DNA of 64,000 nucleotides from Archivesica marissinica (taxonomy: Eukaryota > Mollusca > Bivalvia > Venerida > Vesicomyidae): contig CM026391.1 in NCBI GenBank assembly GCA_014843695.1, positions 33,733,445 to 33,797,444 on the forward strand, read 5' to 3'. A model generated the notes under the pieces. It ran no database searches. It saw nothing but the letters and a program-made list of their open reading frames with translations, and was not told the origin of the DNA. The stretch's first letter is position 1. Each line of letters starts with the position of its first letter. Below are positions 40,721-50,777 of this stretch, one piece after another. A program made the translations under genes and the position numbers.

Positions 40721-43079
40721 AACGGATATAGACAGATGGACGGATATAGACAGATGGACGGATATAGACAGATGGACGGATATAGACAGACGGACGGATA
40801 TTTACAGATTGACGGATATAGACAGACGCACGGATATGAACAGACGGACGGATATAGACAGACGCACGAATATAGACAGACGGACGGATATGAACAGACG
40901 GACGGATATAGACAGATGGACGGATATAGACAGACGGACGGATATAGACAGATGGACGGATACAGACAGACGCACGGATATAGACAGACGCACGGATATA
41001 GACAGATGGACGGATATAGACAGATGGACGGATATAGACAGACGGACGGATATAGACAGATGGACGGATATAGACAGACGGACGGATATAGACAGATGGA
41101 CGAATATAGACAGACGGACGGATATAGACAGATGGACGGATATAGACAGATGGACGGATACAGACAGACGCACGGATATAGACAGACGAACGGATATGAA
41201 CAGACGGACGGATATAGACAGATGGACGGATATAGACAGATGGACGGATATAGACGGACGCACGGATATAGACAGACGCACGGATATAGACAGATGGACG
41301 GATATAGACAGACGGACGGATATAGACAGATGGACGGATATAGACAGATGGACGGATATAGACGGACGGACGGATATAGACAGCTGGACGGATATAGACA
41401 GACGTACGGATATAGACAGACGTATGGATATAGACAGACGGACGGATATAAACAGACGGAAGGATATAGACAGACGGAAGGATATAGACAGATGGACGGA
41501 TATAGACAGACGGAAGGATATAGACGGACGGACGGACGGATATAGACAGATGGACGGATATAGACAGACGGAAGGATATAGACGGACGGACGGATATATA
41601 CAGATGGACTGATATAGACAGACGGAAGGATATAGACGGACGGACGGATATAGACAGATGGACGGATATAGACAGACGAACGGATATAGACAGACGCACG
41701 GATATAGACAGACGCACGGATATAGACAGACGCACGAATATAGACAGACGGACGGATATAGACAGACGCACGGATATGAACAGATGGACGGATATAGACA
41801 GACGCACGGATATAGACAGACGCACGGATATAGACAGACGTACGGATATGAACAGACGGACGGATATAGACAGACGAACGGATATAGACTGACGCACGGA
41901 TATAGACAGACGAACGGATATGAACAGACGGACGGATATAGACAGACGAACGGATATGAACAGACGGACGAATATGAACAGACGGACGGATATGAACAGA
42001 CGCACGGATATAGACAGACGCACGGATATAGACAGACGGACGGATATGAACAGATGGACGGATATAGACAGACGCACGGATATAGACAGACGCACGGATA
42101 TGAACAGATGGACGGATATAGACAGACGCACGGATATAGACAGACGCACGGATATAGACAGACGCACGGATATGAACAGACGGACGGATATAGACAGACG
42201 AACGGATATAGACATACGCACGGATATAGACAGACGCACGGATATAGACAGACGAACGGATATGAACAGACGGACGGATATAGACAGACGAACGGATATG
42301 AACAGACGGACGAATATGAACAGACGGACGGATATGAACAGACGGACGATATAGACAGACCGACGGATATAGACAGACGGACTGATATAGACAGACGGAC
42401 GGATATAGACAGACGGACGGATATAGACAGACGGACGGATATAGACAGACGGACGGATATGAACAGACGGACGATATAGACAGACGGACGGATATAGACA
42501 GACGGACTGATATAGACAGACGGACGGATATAGACAGACGGACGGATATAGACAGACGGACGGATATAGACAGACGGACGGATATAGACAGACTGACTGA
42601 TATAGACAGTAGGACGGATATAGACAGACGAACGGATATAGACAGACGGACGGATATAGACAGACGGACGGATATAGACAGACGGACTGATATAGACAGA
42701 CGGAAGGATATAGACAGACGGACGGATATAGACGGACGGATGGATATAGACAGACGGACGAATATGAACAGACGGACGGATATAGACAGACGGACGGATA
42801 TAGACAGACGGACGGATATAGACAGACGGACGGATATGAACAGACGGACGGATATGAACAGACGGACGGATATGAACAGACGAACGGATATGAACAGACG
42901 TACGGATATAGACAGACGGACGGATATGAACAGACGAACCAATATGAACAGACGGACGGATATAGACAGACGAACGGATATGAACAGACGGACGGATATA
43001 GACAGACGGACGGATATGAACAGACGGACGGATATGAACAGACGGACGGATATGAACAGACGAACGGATATGAACAGAC

Positions 43080-43330
43080 GGACGGATATAGAGAGACGTT
43101 CGAATATAGAGAGACGGACGATATAGACAGACGGACGGATATAGACAGACGGACGGATATATAAAGAGACGTTCGGATATAGAGATACGAACGGATATGA
43201 ACAGACGGACGGATATAGAGAGACGTTCGGATATAGAGAGACGTTCGGATATAGAGAGACGGACGATATAGACAGACGGACGGATATAGAGAGACGTTCG
43301 GATATAGAGAGACGGACGATATAGACAGAC
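43080..43330. repeat. Divergent right-edge sub-array of the 18-bp family
   Basis: Units here read GATATAGAGAGACGTTCG instead of GATATAGACAGACGGACG, interspersed with frame-breaking GGACGATATAG units. This variant is confined to the last few hundred bases of the array, a typical edge-decay pattern. Confidence 0.75.
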
Positions 43331-43470
43331 GGACTGATATAGACAGACAGAGGATATGAATAGACGTACGGATATAGACAGACGGACGATATAGACAGAC
43401 GTACGGATATAGACAGACGGACGGATATAGACAGACGGACTGATATAGACAGATGGACGGATATGGACAG

Positions 43471-43582
43471 CTCTTAATGTCACCTTTGCCGCACAAAAGT
43501 TATGCTAAATGTTTATAATACCTATGTACAGATTATGTTGCATGTCATATAAATGGGCTGTATATAACATGTTCAGATGTCA
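43471..43582. other. Unique flank right of the 18-bp array
   Basis: About 110 bp of AT-rich, non-repetitive sequence. Nothing recognisable was seen. Confidence 0.7.
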
Positions 43583-43820
43583 TGTATACGGTATCTGATT
43601 AGTTATTGTGTCACAGTCGTAGAGTTCTTCTTATCATAAGATAAACAATTTATTTTTGTTGAATTAAATGCTAAGATTAGCCCAGACACCTACTCGTTCT
43701 CGTACATTTTGAAAGGAAAGGCACTGACTTGTTACATCTCTACATATATTATGTCAGCTATTTCATAAGTCTATCATATAGTGAGATTAACTATGAATGT
43801 GCGTTCAGTGACGGCCGATT
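43583..43820. repeat. Copy A of a ~235-bp duplicated sequence
   Basis: It runs from TGTATACGGTATCTG to CGGCCGATT and matches 44026-44259 closely. Shared blocks include GATTAGTTATTGTGTCACAG, AATTAAATGCTAAGATTAGC and GTGCGTTCAGTGACGGCCG. It lacks six bases (AGCATT) present in copy B and differs in the region around 43735-43755. A headless SINE lies exactly between the two copies. No coding frame was seen. It may be a dispersed repeat of its own. Confidence 0.85.
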
Positions 43821-44025
43821 AACAGTCTTTCAGATGGGAAGTTAAACCGAGGTCTCGTGTCGGTGCTTTACACTGTGCACGTAAAAGAACCAGAGGAGAC
43901 TCTGGAATGGGTCTCTGTCTGTATCATTGCACTATCCTCCAAAAATCTAAAATGACTAATATCTTCAGGAGGCGTCGCTCATATGGGCAACCGGTAGCGA
44001 CGATAAATAAACGTAAAACACACAC
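43821..44025 (+). mobile_element. 5'-truncated (headless) SINE copy
   Basis: It matches the body and tail of the complete SINE at 48617-48909, beginning at AACAGTCTTTCAGATGGGA and running through GTGCACGTAAAAGAACCAGA, TCTGTCTGTATCATTGCAC and the 3' stem-loop (GTCGCT...AGCGAC) to GATAAATAAACGTAAAACAC. The tRNA-like head is absent. It is flanked by the two ~235-bp copies A and B rather than by short target-site duplications, so it did not arrive by a simple recent insertion at this point. Confidence 0.85.
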
Positions 44026-44259
44026 TGTATACGGTATCTGATTAGTTATTGTGTCACAGTCATAGAGTTCTTCAGCATTATCATAAGATAAACAGTTTAT
44101 TTTTGTTGAATTAAATGCTAAGATTAGCCCAGACACCTACTCGTTCTCGTACATTTTGAAGGGAAAGGCACTGAATTGCTGCATCTATTACGTCAGCTAT
44201 TTCATAAATCTATCATATAGTGAGAATAACTACAAATGTGCGTTCAGTGACGGCCGATT
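44026..44259. repeat. Copy B of the ~235-bp duplicated sequence
   Basis: Direct-orientation partner of 43583-43820. It starts immediately after the CACACAC tail of the headless SINE and ends at CGGCCGATT. Beyond that point the two copies diverge: A continues into the SINE and B into TTCATACCATGGC. Confidence 0.85.
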
Positions 44260-44460
44260 TCATACCATGGCAACTGCAACATCAAAATGGCCAACATATG
44301 CACTCAACAAAAGTCCTAATCGGTCACCTGACGATAAACAAACGTAAGCCACACGTAATTGATCAAATAAATTATCCTATTTAAAATGCAGTTTAAGGTG
44401 TAACTACCCTCAAAATTGCCATCTCCTAGACACGCTGTTTTAATTGTATAGTCATTCATT
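44260..44460. other. Unique sequence with a possible divergent SINE tail
   Basis: Around 44325-44355 the sequence reads CGGTCACCTGACGATAAACA then AACGTAAGCCACAC. It resembles the SINE 3' end at 43990-44025 (CGGTAGCGACGATAAATAAA then CGTAAAACACAC). The similarity is short and may be an old third copy. A 63-codon forward frame (44156-44347) starts inside copy B and has no recognisable features, so I do not call it a gene. Confidence 0.4.
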
Positions 44461-44462
44461 TG

Positions 44463-45013
44463 CAGGCACGTAGCTAGCGATTTTGAATTTGTAGGCCCGA
44501 CTAATAAATTGACCAACAAGGGATGCGATTTTGCTAGAGGTGTCTAGGGGCATGACCCCCCATGGTGTCTAGGAGCATGCTCCCCCATGGTGTCTAGGGG
44601 CATGCTCCCCCATGGTGTCTAGGGGCATGCTCCCCAATGGTTTCTAGGGGCATGCCCCCCATGGTGTCTAGGGCATGCTCCCCCATGGTGTATAGGGGCA
44701 TGCTCCCCCCATGGTGTCTAGGGGCATGCTCCCCCCATGGTGTCTAGGGGCATGCTCCCCCATGGTGTCTAGGAGCATGCTCCCCCATGGTGTCTAGGGG
44801 CATGTTCCCATGGTGTCTAGTAGCATGCCTCCCCCATGGTGTCTAGGAGCATGCTCCCCCATGGTTTCTAGGGGCATGACCCCCATGGTGTCTATGGGCA
44901 TGCTCCCCCATGATGTCTAGGGGCATGCTCCCCCATGGTGTCTAGGGGCATGCTCCCACATGGTGTCTAGGGGCATGCCTCCCCATGGTGTCTAGGGGCA
45001 TGCTCCCCCCATG
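44463..45013 (+). mobile_element. Transposon-like left end with internal 25-bp expansion
   Basis: The sequence CAGGCACGTAGCTAGCGATT followed by TTGAATTTGTAGGCCCGAC resembles the terminal CAGTGGCGTAGCT motif of the element at 45487. It leads through GCGATTTTGCTAGAGG into a GGGGCATG(A)CCCCC motif that is then repeated as the 25-bp array. I read this as the 5' end of a non-autonomous cut-and-paste element whose subterminal motif has expanded. No matching right end was found, so the boundary and superfamily are uncertain. Confidence 0.4.
44540..45013. repeat. 25-bp minisatellite (about 19 units) with NcoI and SphI palindromes
   Basis: The unit is CCATGGTGTCTAGG followed by GGCATGCTCCC, 24-26 bp because the C run varies. 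Each unit carries two 6-bp palindromes, CCATGG and GCATGC. Variants include AGGAGCATGC, GGTTTCTAGG and GCATGACCCC. The array ends at CCATGGTTTTTG. Confidence 0.93.
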
Positions 45014-45054
45014 GTTTTTGTTTACATGTTTTATGTTCTGGCCTTATCTATAGG

Positions 45055-45258
45055 CTAGGTCCCTGATTTGAAGTCCGGTTTTGAAAGTTCCTCAAACGCT
45101 GAGAAGAGTTTATAATATTGTGGAGACTTGTATCGAGGCGTCTCTCCTTCCTTCACACAGCAATCAAACTTTTCGTAGACGTCATAAATTGCCGGCGGGT
45201 CCAAACGATTAGATTCCTGCCACTGTAAAATGTATTCACTAATTTCGTACAGCGCTTG
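45055..45258 (-). pseudogene. Possible exon or coding remnant, 67 codons, unrecognised
   Basis: On the minus strand the DNA is open from just after a TGA at 45259-45261 to a TAG at 45055-45057. It has no ATG, so it would be missed by a start-codon ORF search. The translation has protein-like composition, mixed charged and aromatic residues with no low-complexity runs; short pieces are ILQWQESNRLDPP, VYEKFDCCVKEGE and PRYKSPQYYKLF. I do not recognise the family. It could be a 3'-terminal exon, a transposon-derived fragment or chance. No convincing splice acceptor is visible at its upstream edge, where the nearest AG would read straight into the in-frame TGA. It lies between two transposon-like elements. 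Confidence 0.35.
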
Positions 45259-45261
45259 TCA

Positions 45262-45486
45262 CATCTAATAGTCTTGCAGTTTACTTATATGTCTGTAAGT
45301 TCCTATCATAGAATATATGTAGACTGGTTCCCGGCGCCGAAAGATGCGTAATACTAACCAATTACCGATATCGATGTAGTCTGTGGATTTTCCCCTCTTT
45401 GTTTCTACTGTCGACTTCTCTGCTTTTTCGAGATATATAATAACTAGTCTAACATGGCGCGGCAGTTTGTCTGTATACGCAAAGAA
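45262..45486. other. Unique AT-rich stretch
   Basis: No tandem period or convincing frame was found. The forward 80-codon frame that starts at 45383 runs into the transposon and its AT array and is not supported. Confidence 0.6.
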
Positions 45487-48185
45487 CAGTGGCGTAGCTT
45501 CCTATAGGCCGTGCAGGCCGTGCCTGTACCTACACATGTCCCCGAAAAATCGAAACATAAAAATGCCAAATCTGCAACAAAAATCTGGAGGCCAAGGATT
45601 AAATTATATATATATATATATATAGGTATACGCTATAAATTATATATATATATATATATAGGTATACGCTATAAATTATATATATATATATATATAGGTA
45701 TACGCTATAAAAATTATATATATATATATATATAGGTATACGCTATAAATATATATATATATATATAGGTATACGCTATAAATTATATTATATATATCGT
45801 ATAATATATAAATTATATATATATATATATATACGCTATAATTATATATATATATATATATAGGTATACGCTATAAATTATATATATATATATATATAGG
45901 TATACGCTATAAATATATATATATATATATAGGTATACGCTATAAATATATATATATATATATATAGGTATACGCTATAAATTATATATATATATATATG
46001 TATACGCTATAAATTATATATATATATATATAGGTATACGCTATAAATATATATATATATATATATAGGTATACGCTATTATATATATATATATAGGTAT
46101 ACGCTATAAATTATATAATATATATAGGTATACGCTATAAATATATATATATATATATAGGTATACGCTATAATTATATATATATATATATATAGGTATA
46201 CGCTATAAATTATATATATATATATATAGGTATACGCTATAATTATATATATATATATATATATAGGTATACGCTATAAATTATATTATATATATATATA
46301 GGTATACGCTATAAATTATATATATATATATATATAGGTATACGCTATAAATAGTATATATATATATATAGGTATACGCTATAAATAGTATATATATATA
46401 TATATATATATATATAGGTATACGCTATAAATAGTATATATATATATATATAGGTATACGCTATAAATTATATATATATATATATAGGTATAGCTATAAA
46501 TTATATATATATATATATATAGGTATATGCTATAAATAGTATATATATATATATATAGGTATACGCTATAAATATATATATATATATATATAGGTATACG
46601 CTATAAATTATATATATATATATATATAGGTATACGCTATAAATAGTATATATATATAGTATACGCTATAAATGATATATATATATATATATAGGTATAC
46701 GCTATAAATATATATTATATATATATAGGTATACGCTATAAATAGTATATATATATATATATAGGTATACGCTATAAATTATATATATATATATATATAT
46801 AGGTATACGCTATAAATTATATATATATATATATATAGGTATACGCTATAAATTATATATATATATATATATATAGGTATACGCTATAAATTATATATAT
46901 ATATATAGGTATACGCTATAAATTATATATATATATATATAGGTATACGCTATAAATTATATATATATATATATATATATAGGTATACGCTATAAATAGT
47001 ATATATATATATATATAGGTATACGCTATAATTATATATATATATATATATATAGGTATACGCTATAAATTATATATATATATATATATAGGTATACGCT
47101 ATAATATATAATATATATATATAGGTATACGCTATAAATTATATATATATATATAGGTATACGCTATTATATATATATATAGGTATACGCTATAAATTAT
47201 ATATATATATATATATAGGTATACGCTATAAATTATATATATATATATATAGGTATACGCTATAAATTATATATATATATATATAGGTATACGCTATAAA
47301 TTATATATATATATATATATATAGGGATACGCTATAAATTATATATATATATATAGGTATACGCTATAAATTATATATATATATATATATATAGGTATAC
47401 GCTATAAATTATATATATATATATATATAGGTATACGCTATAAATAGTATATATATATATATAGGTATATGCTATAAATAGTATATATATATATATATAG
47501 ATATACGCTATATAATTATATATATATATATATATAGGTATACGCTATAAATTATATATATATATATATATAGGTATACGCTATAAATAGTATATATATA
47601 TATATATATAAATATATATAATATATATATATATAGGTATACGCTATAAATTATATATATATATATATATAGGTATACGCTATAAATTATATATATATAT
47701 ATAGGTATACGCTATAAATTATATATATATATATAGGTATAGGCTATAAATAGTATATATATATATATAGGTATAGGCTATAAATAGTATATATATATAT
47801 ATAGGTATAGGCTATAAATAGTATATATATATATATATAGGTATAGGCTATAAATAGTATATATATATATATAGGTATACGCTATAAATAGTATATATAT
47901 ATATATAGGTATAGGCTATAAATAGTATATATATATATATAGGTATAGGCTATAAATAGTATATATATATATATAGGTATAGGCTATAAATAGTATATAT
48001 ATATATATAGGTATAGGCTATAAATAGTATATATATATATATAGGTATACGCTATAAATAGTATATATATATATATATATAGGTATAGGCTATAAATAGT
48101 TTTGCTGGGGATTACCCCTGGACCCCCCCGCCCGTATTAAGATTTAAGTTCGCCTACACATCGATTCCAGCCAAGCTACGCCCTG
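45487..48185 (+). mobile_element. Putative non-autonomous DNA transposon (hAT-like ends) filled by an AT-rich array
   Basis: The left end reads CAGTGGCGTAGCTTCC. The right end reads CCAAGCTACGCCCTG, whose reverse complement is CAGGGCGTAGCTTGG. The ends form a terminal inverted repeat with one base missing in the right copy. CAGNG-type ends of this kind are known from hAT-like elements, which make 8-bp target duplications. The flanks here (GCAAAGAA left, AAGAAGGG right) share only AAGAA, so the duplication is decayed or absent. Subterminal DNA is unique: about 115 bp on the left, and about 85 bp on the right including GGGGATTACCCCTGGACC. Everything between is the ~34-bp tandem array. No transposase frame remains. 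Superfamily assignment is inference. Confidence 0.6.
45604..48098. repeat. AT-rich minisatellite, about 34-bp unit (about 73 units)
   Basis: The unit is GGTATACGCTATAAAT followed by a (TA)n run, usually about 34 bp. Length varies through slippage of the TA tract. Variants are ATAAATTATA and ATAAATAGTATA. Toward the right end the core changes from GGTATACGC to GGTATAGGC (47730-48095), so unit types are spatially ordered. The array lies wholly inside the transposon ends. Frames through it spell YIYIYIGIRYK and are not coding. Confidence 0.93.
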
Positions 48186-48605
48186 AAGAAGGGAGTTGCT
48201 GTGTTTAATTCTGTAATAAAACATTGTTTAGCACGTGACGTCAAACGTGACGTCATTTTACTAGAATTGTTGTTGTTTTGTGATTACATATACGCACTCT
48301 ATAATAACACAATCTGTGTTTGCGCTGTGTAGATATTTTGGTCATGCTAGAATATAAATAATAATTGTGTATGAGTTATCTATAGTCGAATAAAACATGG
48401 TTTGTTGTTCTGAATGTCGAAATGAACCACTTCGGCCTATAGTATTAATATAAGAGCTACGATACTCGTACTTGGAGGGGATTAGTGGCACTGCTGTAAA
48501 ATGGAAAGTATAAGGTTAATGTCGACAGTTTCACTTTTTGCGTACGCAACCAAGATGTTTGCGTCACTATCAAACTGTGACATATATATGGAATCGACAA
48601 CATCA
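48186..48605. other. Unique sequence right of the transposon
   Basis: About 420 bp without a tandem period or gene-like frame. It holds a close pair of CRE-type octamers (listed separately) and is otherwise featureless. Confidence 0.6.
48232..48255. promoter_or_regulatory. Paired CRE octamers next to an E-box
   Basis: TGACGTCA occurs at 48236-48243 and 48248-48255, 12 bp apart, and CACGTG at 48232-48237 overlaps the first. TGACGTCA is the consensus site of CREB/ATF bZIP factors and CACGTG is an E-box. Two perfect octamers so close are unlikely by chance. No transcript start or gene is visible nearby, so the regulatory role is inference. Confidence 0.35.
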
Positions 48606-48920
48606 TCATGTTTTAGACAGGCGGATATGTAGTTCAGTGGTTAACACGCTGGACTGGTAATCCAGGGATCACAGGTTCGATCCCCCGTCTGACCCTAATA
48701 AACTAACAGTCTTTCAGATGGGACTTTAAACCGAGGTCTCATGTCGGTGCTTACACCGTGCACGTAAAAGAACCAGAGGAGATTCTGGGATGGGTCTCTG
48801 TCTGTATCATTGCACTATCCTCCAATAATCTAAAATGACTAATCTCTTCAGGAGGCGTCGCTCATATGGACAACCGGTAGCGACGATAAATAAATGTAAA
48901 ACACACACGTCATGTTTTAG
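48606..48920 (+). mobile_element. Complete tRNA-derived SINE with 11-bp target-site duplications
   Basis: The element (48617-48909, 293 bp) is flanked by TCATGTTTTAG at 48606-48616 and 48910-48920, a retroposition hallmark. Its head is tRNA-like. TAGTTCAGTGG fits the Pol III box A and GGTTCGATCCC fits box B. Between them CTGGA-CTGGTAA-TCCAG forms an anticodon arm whose loop would carry GGT (threonine type), although the acceptor and T stems are imperfect. The body includes GTGCACGTAAAAGAACCAGA. The 3' end has a stem-loop (GTCGCT...AGCGAC) followed by GATAAATAAATGTAAAACAC. Transcription by RNA polymerase III and mobilisation by a LINE are inferred from known SINE biology. A headless relative lies at 43821-44025. 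Confidence 0.88.
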
Positions 48921-49995
48921 TCCTACTCACACGAGTAGTGCGCTTGATAAACCCATAACATCACCACCGTAATCCTTCAAGTTGCACAGTGCAACTATCG
49001 CAGTACGAGTGTAAATGGTAGCATCCATTCAAACAGCTCCAACCGTATACCTTTATCTGTAAACTGTGTTATTAACTTTGCTTGTATTCAGTTTCACACA
49101 GCCATCACATATTGTCTTATATATACACACGTGTAAAAACACCAGGAAGAATTCCGATTGGTTGAGAGAATAATCCGTTTAATTTGTAAATTAAACTTTA
49201 AAGTATATATATCATATATAGTTCTATTTGAATTGGTGCATAACGTTAATGGTAAGGCAGACTACGCTTTAAGCGAAGTCTAGAATCGCAGCGCTGTTTA
49301 AAACATAAATATAACGCTGCTTTTCGTAGTGACATCATGACAATTTAGTGACATCATGACAATTTGCGATGACGCCAAAATTAAAGTAGTATGGTTAATC
49401 CGTAGAAATTCGGACATCGGAAAAACTCGGACACACGTAAAAGTTGCTTTATATCTAAACATATGCGTTTTCCCGCATAAAATTCACCCTAGTGTTGCAT
49501 TATTTAACTTTCGGTTTGTTAGATGCAATACAACAATAGTAAGCACACACATGATGACGAGTACACTTTATTGAGTGACGTATTTATACGCTTCCTTTCC
49601 TGAAACTATAACCTTGTTCTAAAGCCGCGACAATCAATACAGGTATACATTCTACTACTTTCACGAACCGCGAGCGTTGTTTGGATTTTATTATGACTTA
49701 AATTATAAAGCATTATCTCTAATTATGATTATATAACAGCAACACTATATCGTAATAAAGGATGTTTTTTGGTAAAATATAAATACTAATGTACATATGT
49801 ATTTACAAAAATCGAAATAGTCGCTCAGAAACATTAATAATCCAATAAATATACACCGTCGTATACGCGAATTGTTTATCAACAAACTAACTGTGTTTAT
49901 CAACACACGAACTGTAAGCACGCACATCGCGCATGCGTGGAACAACAACGGATGTAGAAAAGCACGTTGGAATGTCAACATATTTTGAACATAAA
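48921..49995. other. Unique AT-rich stretch with small hairpins and a 19-bp duplication
   Basis: About 1 kb without a supported gene. Visible structure: a 20-bp inverted repeat GTTTAATTTGTAAATTAAAC (49177-49196), a 23-bp imperfect hairpin AGACTACGCTT...AAGCGAAGTCT (49259-49281), and two perfect tandem copies of AGTGACATCATGACAATTT (49328-49346 and 49347-49365). Short frames at 49356-49574 (+) and 49745-49981 (-) show no recognisable domain, and the latter is merely AT-rich hydrophobic translation. Confidence 0.6.
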
Positions 49996-49997
49996 GA

Positions 49998-50040
49998 CTA
50001 TCTATCTATCTAGCTATCTATCTATTTATCTATCTATCTT
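49998..50040. repeat. (ATCT)n microsatellite
   Basis: About eleven tetranucleotide repeats CTAT/ATCT with two interruptions (TAGC and TTTA). Confidence 0.9.
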
Positions 50041-50573
50041 CATCCAATGTCGAATCCCTTGCGGGGATGTAGACATGTCCCTAAAGGACTTAGTTAAGAG
50101 TGGGATGAATCGACATCCCAAGTAATTCAATTATAAAGACACGTGGGACAAATCACAGGGATTCGGCACGTTTGGGGGTACTAGTATATATATTTAAGTA
50201 CAGGGATTCTACTCTGTGGGATGTCAGATTTCGCATCGATCAGTAAAATGGCCCTATCTGAAACAATTTTGTACAAAGCTGTCCAAATATAACGCCTATC
50301 CCGAGTCTTTATATTGTTCTTCAAATAAAACACAACTTTAAGCTGCATGCATGTATACTTTGCAAACAATTGCCACAGACATTGGCCATATCAGGTCACA
50401 TTTCCATACTAGGACACGGGTTCTGTCAGCAACAAACAAAAATCTTCGACGGGAGAGTTTTAACTGTGAATAACATTATCAATAAAATGTGTTTCCACTA
50501 ACGTGTAGGTTTATTCGGCAAAAATGTACGTCAAAAAGAGATTTCGTAGCATTTTCAATTTGTTTTGAAAAAT
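50041..50573. other. Unique sequence
   Basis: No tandem period or gene-like frame. The 62-codon reverse frame at 50181-50369 has no recognisable feature. Confidence 0.55.
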
Positions 50574-50723
50574 TCTAAAGCGGCGCAATTCGCGTTGAAA
50601 CGAGCGTTCTGATTGGATTATTAGAATGTAACAAGATGTTTTTTTTATATATGAAGAATAATCATAATCCAATCAGAACGCTCGTTTCAACGCTCGTTTC
50701 AACGCGAATTGTGCCGCTTTAGA
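50574..50723. mobile_element. MITE-like palindromic element, 150 bp
   Basis: The left arm begins TCTAAAGCGGCGCAATTCGC and ends GTTCTGATTGGATTA (50574-50620). The right arm (50665-50723) is its near-perfect reverse complement ending GCCGCTTTAGA. The arms are about 47 bp around a ~44-bp AT-rich loop. The right arm carries an extra tandem 12-bp copy (GCTCGTTTCAAC) relative to the left. TA dinucleotides occur symmetrically near both termini, compatible with a TA-targeting (Tc1/mariner-like) origin, but the superfamily is not proven. No coding capacity. Confidence 0.8.
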
Positions 50724-50750
50724 CGAAAACACATGTTGTCCGAGTGAAAC

Positions 50751-50777
50751 CAAATCAAATTCAAATCAAATCAAATG
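50751..50777. repeat. (CAAAT)n short tandem repeat
   Basis: Five near-perfect pentamers CAAAT, with one ATTC interruption, just downstream of the MITE-like palindrome. Confidence 0.8.

Larger units (their letters stand above)
32867..43470. repeat. 18-bp minisatellite array (about 590 units), purine-rich plus strand
   Basis: The unit is GACAGACGGACGGATATA, with recurrent variants GACAGATGGACGG, GACAGACGCACGG, GAACAGACGG and GACAGACGAACGG. Thirteen of the 18 bases on the plus strand are purines, so strand asymmetry is strong. Eighteen is a multiple of three and the unit has no stop in two forward and all three reverse frames. This yields reverse frames up to 3545 codons, spelled as 6-residue repeats (PSVYIR, SVRLSI or YPSVCL). 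These frames change register repeatedly where two-base deletions occur (for example the GGATATACAGACGG units), and all three registers are open over the same DNA. That is the behaviour of a stop-free tandem repeat, not of a conserved protein. The array family is not recognised. Confidence 0.96.

Noticed and set aside
32867..43470. Derivation of the 18-bp unit from the SINE 5' end (GACAGGCGGATAT versus GACAGACGGATAT)
   Set aside because: The match is only about 12 of 13 bases, includes a base of the target-site duplication, and does not extend. It is compatible with chance.
1..43470. Telomere or centromere identity
   Set aside because: No telomeric hexamer arrays were seen. Satellite richness alone cannot establish a centromere without chromosome position or CENP-A data.
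48617..48693. A functional threonine tRNA gene (GGT anticodon)
   Set aside because: Box A, box B and the anticodon arm are present, but the acceptor and T stems pair poorly. The unit is the head of a longer SINE with target-site duplications.
49745..49981. 78-codon hydrophobic reverse frame that could be a small membrane protein
   Set aside because: AT-rich DNA yields such hydrophobic translations readily. No homology, promoter or neighbouring gene supports it.
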